From Verrucomicrobiota bacterium (GTDB lineage Bacteria; Verrucomicrobiota; Verrucomicrobiia; Opitutales; Opitutaceae), in NCBI GenBank assembly GCA_028293565.1, contig JAQGON010000073.1, positions 1-35,264 on the forward strand: 35,264 nucleotides of DNA, read 5' to 3'. The notes beneath the pieces are model-generated. The model had not been told where the DNA came from. It did not search any database and saw only the letters and a list, made by a program, of their open reading frames with translations. This document shows, piece after piece, positions 23,466-33,729 of the stretch; position 1 is the stretch's first letter; each line of letters opens with the position of its first letter. Position numbers and translations under genes: made by a program.

Positions 23466-25655
23466 ATGAAGACATCCCGTCCCCTCCGCTCCAACCGTGT
23501 CGTCGGCCGATCCCTGGCCACCGCCGCCCTCCTCTTCGCCGCGACCGGCAACCCGGCTCCCGCCCAGCAGCCGGTCCCGGCCAGCCCCGAGGACAGGAAT
23601 GAAATCGTCACGTTGAACGCGGTGACGGTGACCACCGCCACGCGCAGCTCCAAGGCCATCGATCACATCGCCGGCGCCATCAGCGTCGTCACGCCGTCGG
23701 ACCTGGCGCAGCAGCTCATCGTCGACGAGGACCCGGTCAAGATTCTCGAGCTGAACGTCCCGGGATATTCGCCGTCGCGCGCGAGCCTGAGCGACACCGG
23801 AGTCACCTTGCGCGGGAGGACGGTGCTTTACCTGCTGGACGGAATTCCGCTTTCCACGCCGTTGCGCGAGGGCACGCGCGAGGTCAGCGGCTTCGCCGAC
23901 ATGAGCATCATCGAGCGCGTGGAGGTGATCAACGGACCCTCCGCCACCGAAGGCCTCGGCGCCGCGGGCGGCATCGTGAATTTCATCACCAAGACTCCCC
24001 GGGCCAACGAGGCCACGGCCGTCGCGAAGGTCTCGTCCCAGTTCCAGTCGAACAATCTCTCATGGAAGAGCGGCGTCAGTTTTGCGCGGAAGGAGAACGC
24101 GTTCGACATCCTGGTTTCCGCCGGGATCACGGAGACCGCGATGCAGTACGACGCCGACGGCCACGCCATCGGGTTCGACACGAATGGCGACACCGAGGAC
24201 TCGCGCGCGCATAATTTCTTTCTCAAGGCCGGCCGCAATTTCGGCGTGCAGCGCGTGGAGTTCATGCTGAACCGCTTCGATATCGCGGGCAACGCGAACT
24301 ATCACCGCGTGCCCGGCAACCGGGCGAAGGGGATTCTCACGACTTCCGCCCGCGGCGCGCCGGCCGTCGGAAAACCCCAGAGCAACGACATGCAGGACAT
24401 GAGCCTGGAGTGGCACGACAGCAATCTCGCCCAGGGAGAAATGACGATCCAGCTTTACCAGTCCCGGTTCGCGGCGCTCTTCGAGGGCAGCATCGATGTC
24501 GCCAAACAGGATCCCGCGTTCGCGCCCGTCGGCACGCTGGTGGACCAGGCCCAGATCCTCGCCAAGAAACACGGCGCGCGCGCCTATTGGGTTCGCCCGA
24601 ATCTCTTCGTCGACGGCGTCGAGCTGAATCTCGGAATCGATCTGCTGCACGACGAGACCGAGCAGCTGCTTCAGCTCACGGGCCGGACCTGGGTGCCGCC
24701 GCTGAAGTACGACAGCCATGCCCCGTTCGCCCAGCTCGAATACGAACGCGGACCTTTTACGATCCGCGGCGGCGTGCGTTTCGAAAATGCGAAGCTGGCG
24801 GTCGACACCTACAAGACGCTCTACGTCCAGGGCAGCCAGACGGTCCAGGGCGGCTCGCGGAGTTATTCGCAGGCGATCAAAAACCTCGGAGCGATCGCGC
24901 GGCTTCCTTTCGGCTGGTCCGTCTATGCCTCCTACAGCGAGGGATACAGCATCCCCGATGTCGGCCTGCTGCTGCGGGGAGTGAACAAGCCCAATCAAAC
25001 CGTCGCCGGCCTCGTCGAGCTGAAACCCATCATCGCGAAGAACAACGAGGCGGGCTTCACGTGGAGAAACCCCCGCGCGAGTTTCGGCGCATCCTATTAC
25101 CAGTCCACCTCCGACCTCGGCAGCCAGCTGGTCATCGATCCGGTCACCTTGAACGGGCGCACCGTGAGAGTGCCGGTCGACATCAAGGGCTGGGAAGCGA
25201 CGGGCGACGTCAAGTTGACGACGACCCTCACCCTGAACGCGCTCTTCTCCCACATCCACGGCAAGACCGCGGTGACGGAGGGCACGCCGACGAATCTCGA
25301 CCTCGGCGCCCGCTCGCAGCCTCCGACCAAAATCGCGTCGGGCCTTGCCTGGAAATTTCTGCCGAACGGCACCGTGAAATTACAGATGGCCAAGTACCTG
25401 TCGCGCCACATCAACCTGGGGCGGTTCAACGGCACGTCCAAGCTCCAGGAGGATTTCGGCGGCTACACCGTGTTCGATCTCAGCGCCGGCTGCCGGACCC
25501 GGTGGGGCGAAATCGGCCTGGGAGTGGAGAACCTGCTCAACCGTCAATATGTCGGTTATTTTTCGCAGGCCGACGCCGGCTCCCAGACCAACAACAACAA
25601 TTATATCGCCGGCCGCGGACGGACCGTGTCCCTGAGCGACACGCTGAGATTTTAA
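23466..25655 (+). CDS. TonB-dependent outer-membrane receptor
   Basis: A 729-residue outer-membrane active transporter. The signal peptide (residues 1-34) ends around NPAPAQ. A TonB-box-like stretch, EIVTLNAVTV (46-55), precedes the plug domain (about 63-180) with VVTPSDL, VTLRGRTVLYLLDGIPL and ERVEVINGPSATEGLGAAGGIVNFITK. The 22-strand barrel follows and ends in the conserved aromatic C-terminus (LSDTLRF). The start at ATG 23466 is the first that gives a signal peptide. The substrate is not defined; size and layout resemble siderophore or small-ligand receptors rather than SusC (no SusD partner). The carrier gene starts 1 bp after the stop, so translational coupling is likely. Confidence 0.92.
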   Translation: MKTSRPLRSNRVVGRSLATAALLFAATGNPAPAQQPVPASPEDRNEIVTLNAVTVTTATRSSKAIDHIAGAISVVTPSDLAQQLIVDEDPVKILELNVPGYSPSRASLSDTGVTLRGRTVLYLLDGIPLSTPLREGTREVSGFADMSIIERVEVINGPSATEGLGAAGGIVNFITKTPRANEATAVAKVSSQFQSNNLSWKSGVSFARKENAFDILVSAGITETAMQYDADGHAIGFDTNGDTEDSRAHNFFLKAGRNFGVQRVEFMLNRFDIAGNANYHRVPGNRAKGILTTSARGAPAVGKPQSNDMQDMSLEWHDSNLAQGEMTIQLYQSRFAALFEGSIDVAKQDPAFAPVGTLVDQAQILAKKHGARAYWVRPNLFVDGVELNLGIDLLHDETEQLLQLTGRTWVPPLKYDSHAPFAQLEYERGPFTIRGGVRFENAKLAVDTYKTLYVQGSQTVQGGSRSYSQAIKNLGAIARLPFGWSVYASYSEGYSIPDVGLLLRGVNKPNQTVAGLVELKPIIAKNNEAGFTWRNPRASFGASYYQSTSDLGSQLVIDPVTLNGRTVRVPVDIKGWEATGDVKLTTTLTLNALFSHIHGKTAVTEGTPTNLDLGARSQPPTKIASGLAWKFLPNGTVKLQMAKYLSRHINLGRFNGTSKLQEDFGGYTVFDLSAGCRTRWGEIGLGVENLLNRQYVGYFSQADAGSQTNNNNYIAGRGRTVSLSDTLRF

Positions 25656-25656
25656 G

Positions 25657-27024
25657 TTGAAACAGTTTCCCCGAACGCCCCCGCGCGAGCTGCCCGGCAA
25701 GTCCGGCCGCGCGGCGCCGATGCGCCGGATTTGGCCCGGGCAATGGTGGAGATTGATGGAAGTCCGCATCGGGATCGTGCCGCTTCCGGCGTATCTCGTG
25801 CTCCTTGGGGTGATCGGATTTTTTCTCCGCGACGGCCGATTTCCCACCGAGATCTCGATGATGATCGCCGTCCTCGCGGTCGGCGGATTCACCTGCGGCG
25901 AAGTCGGCCGGCGCATTCCGCTCCTGCGAAATCTCGGGGCCGCGGCCATCTTCGCGACCTTTCTTCCGACCTGCCTGGCCTATTACGGTCTCCTGCCCGC
26001 CGTGCTGGTCCATGCCGTGACGGAATTCACCAACGGGACCCAATTCCTCTATCTGTTCATTGCCGCGGTCATCGTCGGCAGCGTGCTCGGCATGGACCGG
26101 ACGATGCTCATCCATGGGTTCGCGAAGATCTTCGTCCCGGTCAGCATCGGCTCGCTGGCCGCCGGGATCGTCGGCACCGCCGTCGGAACCTCGCTCGGCC
26201 TCGGTTTCCGGCACACCCTGTTTTATATCGTAGTCCCGATCATGGGCGGCGGCGTCGGCGAAGGGGCGATTCCGCTGGCGGTCGGTTACGCCGCGATCGG
26301 GCACAGCTCGTTCGGGACCGAAATTGCGGAGCTGCTGCCGCCGGTGTATTTCGGCAGCCTCGCGGCGGTGCTGCTGGCCGGGCTCCTCAACGCCGTCGGG
26401 AAAAAATTTCCCCAGCTCACCGGCGAGGGAAGGCTCGAACCGCGCACCGGCGATGAACTCGTCGCGAGCAGCGCCGAGGCGACGCGTCCGCCGCTGGACA
26501 TCGACCACATCGCGGCCGCGGGCATGTTCGCCATCACGCTCTACCTGGTCGGAACGATGGCGCAACGCCTGGCCGGCTGGCCGGCGCCGCTGGTCATGCT
26601 CGCCCTCGCCTTCCTCGCCAAACTGACGAACTCGGTGCCGCCCCCGCTGCAGCAGGGCGCCCACGTGGTCTTCCGCTTTTTTGCCACGGCGGTGACATAT
26701 CCCCTGCTCTTTGCCGTCGGAATCGCCCTCGCCCCCTGGGAAAAGCTCGTCGCCGCCCTCGCCCTTCCGAACCTCATCACGATCGCCGCCACCGTGGTCA
26801 CCCTGGTTTCCACGGGCTTCATTGTCGGCCGGAGGATGCGCCTCTACCCCATCGAGACCGCGCTCGTGAACGCATGCCACAGCGGCCAGGGCGGGACCGG
26901 CGACGTCGCGATCCTCACTGCGGCCAACCGGATCCAGATGATGCCCTTCGCCCAGATCGCCACGCGGATCGGCGGAGCCATCACCGTCACGCTGGCCCTG
27001 ATCGCGCTCAAGGCGTCGCTGTGA
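25657..27024 (+). CDS. 2-hydroxycarboxylate transporter family carrier (CitS/MaeN-like)
   Basis: A 455-residue inner-membrane secondary transporter with about 11 hydrophobic segments. The two reentrant-loop signatures of the family are present: GGGVGEGAIPL (196-206) in the first half and CHSGQGGTGDVAIL (407-420) in the second. The cytoplasmic N-terminus leading into VPLPAYLVLL aligns with the start of citrate carriers such as CitS. It should move citrate, malate or a similar 2-hydroxycarboxylate, usually with Na+ or H+. The TTG start (25657) lies 1 nt after the TonB receptor stop. ATG 25756, with GGAG 4 nt upstream, is a strong alternative that would remove 33 residues. Pairing with a TonB receptor and two hydrolases is unusual. 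Confidence 0.9.
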   Translation: MKQFPRTPPRELPGKSGRAAPMRRIWPGQWWRLMEVRIGIVPLPAYLVLLGVIGFFLRDGRFPTEISMMIAVLAVGGFTCGEVGRRIPLLRNLGAAAIFATFLPTCLAYYGLLPAVLVHAVTEFTNGTQFLYLFIAAVIVGSVLGMDRTMLIHGFAKIFVPVSIGSLAAGIVGTAVGTSLGLGFRHTLFYIVVPIMGGGVGEGAIPLAVGYAAIGHSSFGTEIAELLPPVYFGSLAAVLLAGLLNAVGKKFPQLTGEGRLEPRTGDELVASSAEATRPPLDIDHIAAAGMFAITLYLVGTMAQRLAGWPAPLVMLALAFLAKLTNSVPPPLQQGAHVVFRFFATAVTYPLLFAVGIALAPWEKLVAALALPNLITIAATVVTLVSTGFIVGRRMRLYPIETALVNACHSGQGGTGDVAILTAANRIQMMPFAQIATRIGGAITVTLALIALKASL

Positions 27025-27037
27025 CGTTCCCTTCCTC

Positions 27038-27868
27038 ATGAAACCCATCCTTCTGCTCAGTCTCGTTCTCTCCGCGTGCGCGCTGGCGGCGCCCGACCGT
27101 GCCGCCACTGTGGACGGACCCGTCAGCCTGATCATCACCTACCGGTCGAAGCCGGAAAGTCGTGTCGCCTTTCGGACCTGGCTCGAGAACAAGGGATGCG
27201 CGCAGTTCGAGCGGTGGCAGCACGAGGACGTGTTCTCGGGCAGCCGGATTTTTTTCACCTCGTTCGCCGCCACCGACACGGTCGACGCGATCGTGATCCT
27301 GGACTTCCGGCATTATTCCGACAGCGAGCGGTGGAAGACCGTCGAGAAGCGTTTTCCGGGCGGCCTGTCCGCCGAGGCGCTCGCGCTCGCCGCGGCAGAG
27401 TCGACGAGCTATGCGGAGATCCTGGGCCGCGAACGCACGCCGGCCCACGACGCGCGGCGGTCTCCCTGCCTGATCGCGTTTTACCAGCTCGTCACCGACG
27501 TGGATCACTACCGAAAATATTTCGAGGGCTACACCGTCCCGCAGATGCGCGGCTGGATCGCGGAAGGCTCGTTGTCCGGCTATGCGATGTACCTGAACCA
27601 AGCTCCGCTCGGAAAATCCTGGGACGCGCTCCTTTTCCTCGACTACACCGACATGCCGGGACTGGCCCGCCGCGACTCGGTCAAGGCCGGCGTCCGCGCG
27701 GCCCTGGCCAAATCGAATCCCGCCTGGGCGGAGTGGAGCAAGGACAAGGCGGCGATCCGCCGCGAACTCAGCCTCGTGATCGCCGAATGCCTCGACGATT
27801 CGAACGCGCGGGAGCGCGACTCCGCGCGATTCCAGGTTGAGGATTCAAGAAGGAAAAACGGAAACTAA
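27038..27868 (+). CDS. Secreted protein of unknown function with two similar halves
   Basis: A 276-residue protein starting with a signal sequence (MKPILLLSLVLSACALA). LSAC at 11-14 could be a lipobox, or cleavage may follow ALA. Two segments, about residues 27-110 and 142-225, align by eye: (S/C)LI..Y, a Phe/Tyr-Arg helix start, W..E..(F/L)SG, then DA-(I/L)-LD-(F/Y). This suggests an internal duplication of a small alpha+beta, ferredoxin-like (dimeric alpha/beta barrel type) domain. The family is not recognised. It lies 13 bp after the carrier gene and is the last gene of the operon, so a periplasmic ligand-handling role is a reasonable guess. The charged tail after residue 255 may be read-through into repeat-like sequence. 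Confidence 0.75.
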   Translation: MKPILLLSLVLSACALAAPDRAATVDGPVSLIITYRSKPESRVAFRTWLENKGCAQFERWQHEDVFSGSRIFFTSFAATDTVDAIVILDFRHYSDSERWKTVEKRFPGGLSAEALALAAAESTSYAEILGRERTPAHDARRSPCLIAFYQLVTDVDHYRKYFEGYTVPQMRGWIAEGSLSGYAMYLNQAPLGKSWDALLFLDYTDMPGLARRDSVKAGVRAALAKSNPAWAEWSKDKAAIRRELSLVIAECLDDSNARERDSARFQVEDSRRKNGN

Positions 27869-27921
27869 CGAAACGCGTCTGAGGCGCGGCCTGATCCGTC
27901 TTGAATCTTGAATCCGGAATT

Positions 27922-27938
27922 CGTCCGCTCAGCGGACG
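27922..27938. terminator. Candidate bidirectional terminator hairpin
   Basis: CGTCCGCT, C, AGCGGACG forms an 8-bp palindrome with a one-base centre between two convergent genes. It overlaps the last codons of psd. A hairpin here could separate the plus-strand operon from the minus-strand psd transcript. No T-run is attached, so intrinsic termination is uncertain. Confidence 0.35.
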
Positions 27939-28828
27939 CTCCCCAGCCGATCGCCCATCCGGGCGTAGGTTTCCAGATACTGCGCGCTCTGCGTGATCAG
28001 ATCTGGTTCGAAACGGATCCGCCCCTTCTGGAAAATCGTGATGACGCACGAGCCGCCGAAGGCAAAAAAGCCCTTCTCCGCGCCCTTCTCCGCCGGGCGG
28101 CCCGGCACGTGCGACTGCTGGATGCTGCCGACGTTCGTCGCGCCGACCTCGACCATCGCCACCGTGCCGAACTGCGGGGACTCGATCAGGGTGACGACGC
28201 GCTTGTTCTCAACGAGGTAGCGCAGCCGGCGGCGCAGCGCGACGGGGTTCACCGAATAGAGCCAGCCGTTGATCAGCCGCGGTTCGGCGGGCACGCCCGT
28301 TACCGGAAAGTGGAACCGGTGATAGTCCACGGGGCAAAGCCGGGAAATCAGCATCGCGCCGCCGGCGAAGCTTTCCGCCAGCGCGCGGTCGCCCAGCAGC
28401 TCCTCGAAGCCGAACTTCATTCCCTTCACATAAAAACCGCCGGCCTCCTCGAGGATGGGAAACACGAGATGGCGTCCGTCGGCCGGCAGCACCGCCACGC
28501 GCTCGTCTGCCACGATCGGTCGCGCGCCCGGCTTGAGCGCGCGGTAGAAAAATTCGTTGAACGTCCTGAAATCGAAGGCCGACTTCGCGAACTCATCGAC
28601 GTCGATGTCGTACTCCGAGATGAACGGCAGCACCTGGAGCGCGCTGGTGCGCTTGTTCATCTTGCGACCGTACCATTTCGAAAACCAGATCCGGCGAAAG
28701 ACGAGCCAGACGAAAAACTGGCCCGCCGGGTTGTCGTACGCATAGCGCAGCCAGCGTTCGCCGTAGACCTTCTCGGTCTTCACCGTCCCCGTATAGCGAT
28801 CGTAGTAGCGAATGGGTTCAACGGCCAT
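27929..28828 (-). CDS. psd: Phosphatidylserine decarboxylase (type II-like proenzyme)
   Basis: A 299-residue membrane-associated pyruvoyl enzyme that makes phosphatidylethanolamine from phosphatidylserine. Conserved blocks include NKRTSALQVLPF, FRTFNEFFYRALKPGARPI, PADGRHLVFP, the catalytic-region CPVDYHRFHFPVTG, VAMVEVGATNVGSI and the self-cleavage site FGGSCVITIF. There Gly-Gly-Ser is expected to be cut, with the Ser becoming the pyruvoyl group. The length suits the type II family, longer than many bacterial type I short forms. ATG 28828 begins the conserved MAVEPIRYYDR; an ATG at 28876 would add 16 residues unlike the family. It is downstream of clpB on the same strand, separated by a large inverted repeat. 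Confidence 0.92.
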   Translation of the reverse strand: MAVEPIRYYDRYTGTVKTEKVYGERWLRYAYDNPAGQFFVWLVFRRIWFSKWYGRKMNKRTSALQVLPFISEYDIDVDEFAKSAFDFRTFNEFFYRALKPGARPIVADERVAVLPADGRHLVFPILEEAGGFYVKGMKFGFEELLGDRALAESFAGGAMLISRLCPVDYHRFHFPVTGVPAEPRLINGWLYSVNPVALRRRLRYLVENKRVVTLIESPQFGTVAMVEVGATNVGSIQQSHVPGRPAEKGAEKGFFAFGGSCVITIFQKGRIRFEPDLITQSAQYLETYARMGDRLGSVR

Positions 28829-28879
28829 GAGGGGTAACGTCACGCAAAGCCGGCGCAGCGCAAAGCAGAAAACCACTCT

Positions 28880-29035
28880 CGGATTTGAACAGAAGCTAGC
28901 GAAGGCAACGAAGCGGCTCCGTTAAGATCGAACCCATCGTCCCTGCATTGGATTGTTCTTTGGGCTAATGCCCAGACACTGAGCGCAGCCGACCAAAGCC
29001 GCTTCGTTGCCTTCGTTACCTTCTGTTCAAATCCG
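28880..29035. repeat. Long inverted-repeat element between clpB and psd
   Basis: Two 39-nt arms (28880-28918 and 28997-29035) are inverted copies with 2 mismatches. Their cores contain GATTTGAACAGAAG and CGAAGGCAACGAAG. The 78-nt centre carries a small hairpin TGGGC-TAAT-GCCCA (28961-28974). The whole 156-bp unit has the form of a non-autonomous, MITE-like or REP-like element. It may also act as a terminator or stability structure for clpB mRNA. No coding potential is seen inside. Confidence 0.8.
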
Positions 29036-29060
29036 AATCGGCGTTCGCCAAGCCGCGGTG

Positions 29061-31643
<2,583 letters not shown>

Positions 31644-31713
31644 GGTTTCGTGTCCGATGAACCGGTATTCTGGCGGCGCTCCCGCAGAGAGTCAAACGAC
31701 GGCATCGCCGTAA

Positions 31714-31732
31714 AACGCGTTTTCAACGCGTT
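31714..31732. repeat. AACGCGTT palindrome pair upstream of clpB
   Basis: The 8-bp palindrome AACGCGTT occurs twice (31714-31721 and 31725-31732) separated by 3 nt, in the 248-bp divergent gap between clpB and the GH78-like gene. It resembles the ACGCGTTG words of the repeat at 18844-18994. The rest of this gap shows no coding character and no recognisable promoter pair. A regulatory role for the palindromes is possible but unsupported. Confidence 0.4.
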
Positions 31733-31891
31733 GGACGCTCCGTCAGTCCCTCGAGTCGAGCTCTCACCCCCAGCGCATCGAGGACCCGCTCGACAAGCTC
31801 AGCGTCTCCGACTCACGAGCAGCAGGACGCGCGTCCCACTCGTCGCTCGACCATCGGCGCGCTCGCCGCTACTCACTGTCCGCTCCCTTCG

Positions 31892-33712
31892 ATGCCGATT
31901 CCCCCGCCGCCTCCGCTGGTTTATACGCCGTTCAAGCCGCGGGCCGTCGCACGGAGCAGCGGCGCGAAAAATCCCGAGAGCTGCCTGCTGCGGGGCGAAA
32001 CGCTGCTCGCGCCTTCGTCGGCGCCGGCCTCGCTCGTGCTCGATTTTGGCGAGGAACTGGTCGGCGTTCTCACGCTCGACGCGGCGGCCGACGCCTCCAC
32101 GAAACTCGAGCTCATCTACGGCGAGGACCTGGAGGAGGCCCTCCTGCTTCAGGATCCCTTCGCGCCCGACCACTGGTATCATCAGCCACGCGACTTCCTG
32201 GAGCTCGTGCCGGGCGCGCAGCGCGTGCGACATCCAGGACGACGGGCATTCCGTTTTGTGAACGTCATCGTCCACGGCCCCGGCGCGCTCCGGCTGCACG
32301 GAGCCGAGATGATGCTCGAGCACGCCGGGGTGAAGGACCGCGGTTCCTTCGCGTGCTCCGATCCGCTGCTCAACGACGCGTGGGAGATCAGCCGGCGCAC
32401 GCTCCGCCTCTGCCTGCAGGGATTTTACGAGGACGGCGTCAAACGCGACGGCATGCTGTGGATCGGGGATTATCGCGTGGAATTCCTCTGCGCGCACTAT
32501 CTCTTCGGCGAGGCGGCGCTGGCGCGGCGCAGCCTGGAGATGTTCGCGCACTGCCGCCACGACGACGGCAGCCTTTCCGCCGTCGCGCTGCTCGCGGACG
32601 GACACATGTACCCGAGGATAAAATATCTTGGCGACCTCTCGACCCCGGGCGGGCTGCACCGGTGGGTGCTGGCGAACTATTGCGCCGATTTCGTTTCGGC
32701 CGTGTGGGAATATGTTCTTCACACCGGCGACAGGGCGGCCGCCGGCTCGCTCGCTCCCACGGTCCGGGGGGTCCTCGAATTTCTGGGGAAAGTCGACGTG
32801 GAGCACACGAAGATCGCCGAAACGTTCATCACCGACAACCAGGTCGACCACGGGAACTGGTGGGGCAGCCGCTCCGCGCTCGCCTACCAGATCGCCGCGG
32901 CCTTCAACGACGGCGCGAAAATCGCGGAGCTCCTGGGCGACGCCATCCTCGCCGAGCGTTGCCGCGCTGAACACCGCCAAAGGCTTCCAGCGGCGGCGAA
33001 ACTTTTCGGGGACCCCGCGCGCGGCGCCTGCCGTGACGACGCCGGTTTGGCGGCAGATCGCGCCAGCCTCGTGACCTCGGCTGCTACACGGACCCGACGC
33101 GGCAGCCAGCGTCGGGAGACTGGGCTTGATTCGACGCGAAGCTGGCATGCGCATGCCGCGGCGTTCCTCGCCGGCGCCGTGACGCCCGCCGAACTGCGGG
33201 CGGCGCACGTCCAACTGGAGAAGGATCCCGGCGTGCGGCGGCCGATGGCGGGATTCATGGAGTTTTATCTGCTGCAGGCCTGGTTCGACGCGGGCCTCGT
33301 CCGCGAGGCTCTCGACGAAATGCGATCCTACTATGGCCAGATGCTGCGCAGCGGTGCGACGACGACATGGGAACTGGTGGACCGGCGCGTTCCGGGAATC
33401 GACCACCTGGTGGCCGCGGGCCGCAGTCATTGTCACGGCTGGTCGGCGGGACCCGCCTGGATTCTTCCGGCAAAAATTCTCGGAGTGATGCCGGCCGCTC
33501 CGGGATTCCGGAGGGTCTCGATCCGGCCCGCTCTCGGCGACCTGGCGTGGGCCAGAGGAAAAATTCCCACGCCGCACGGCGAAATCGAAGTGGCAGTCAC
33601 CGCGCCGTCGGCGGTTGAAATCATCCTGCCGCCGGGGGTTTCAGGGACGCTTTATCTGGAAGGCAGGCCGCCCGTCGAGCTCGTCGAGGGCGCAATCCAT
33701 CGCCGCCATTGA
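31892..33712 (+). CDS. GH78-like glycosidase (alpha-L-rhamnosidase superfamily)
   Basis: A 606-residue protein. An N-terminal beta domain (about 40-150, with DFGEELVGVLTLDA and FRFVNVIVHGPG) leads to an (alpha/alpha)6 barrel (about 165-540). DGVKRDGMLWIGDYRVE (181-197) corresponds to the DCPxRDERxGWxGD acidic motif of GH78. HCHGWSAGPAWILPAKILGVMPAAPGFRRVSIRP leads into the C-terminal beta domain. No signal peptide is visible, so it is probably cytoplasmic. It is much shorter than many GH78 enzymes. Residues about 388-412 (RASLVTSAATRT...) are encoded by a copy of the palindromic repeat also present at 21353-21411, inserted in frame between barrel helices. Activity may be changed or unaffected. 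The rhamnosidase specificity is inferred from the family. Confidence 0.8.
   Translation: MPIPPPPPLVYTPFKPRAVARSSGAKNPESCLLRGETLLAPSSAPASLVLDFGEELVGVLTLDAAADASTKLELIYGEDLEEALLLQDPFAPDHWYHQPRDFLELVPGAQRVRHPGRRAFRFVNVIVHGPGALRLHGAEMMLEHAGVKDRGSFACSDPLLNDAWEISRRTLRLCLQGFYEDGVKRDGMLWIGDYRVEFLCAHYLFGEAALARRSLEMFAHCRHDDGSLSAVALLADGHMYPRIKYLGDLSTPGGLHRWVLANYCADFVSAVWEYVLHTGDRAAAGSLAPTVRGVLEFLGKVDVEHTKIAETFITDNQVDHGNWWGSRSALAYQIAAAFNDGAKIAELLGDAILAERCRAEHRQRLPAAAKLFGDPARGACRDDAGLAADRASLVTSAATRTRRGSQRRETGLDSTRSWHAHAAAFLAGAVTPAELRAAHVQLEKDPGVRRPMAGFMEFYLLQAWFDAGLVREALDEMRSYYGQMLRSGATTTWELVDRRVPGIDHLVAAGRSHCHGWSAGPAWILPAKILGVMPAAPGFRRVSIRPALGDLAWARGKIPTPHGEIEVAVTAPSAVEIILPPGVSGTLYLEGRPPVELVEGAIHRRH
33063..33123. 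repeat. Palindromic repeat element, copy 2 (inside the GH78-like gene)
   Basis: This 61-bp segment begins CCAGCCTCGTGACCTCG and CTGCTAC and ends GGGAGACTGG. It matches the two ends of the intergenic element at 21353-21411: the first 25 or so bases differ at one position, and the last nine differ little. The centre differs, but a GGCTGC/GCAGCC inverted pair remains. It is translated in frame within the glycosidase. Confidence 0.7.
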
Positions 33713-33729
33713 AGGAGGAGCACCTGAAG

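Noticed and set aside
31644-31891. CIRCE-type heat-shock operator upstream of clpB
   Set aside because: No TTAGCACTC/GAGTGCTAA-like inverted repeat is present; only AACGCGTT palindromes are seen.
31799-33577. Minus-strand open frame of 592 codons opposite the GH78-like gene
   Set aside because: No recognisable domains; the plus-strand frame has glycosidase motifs and family-like ends.
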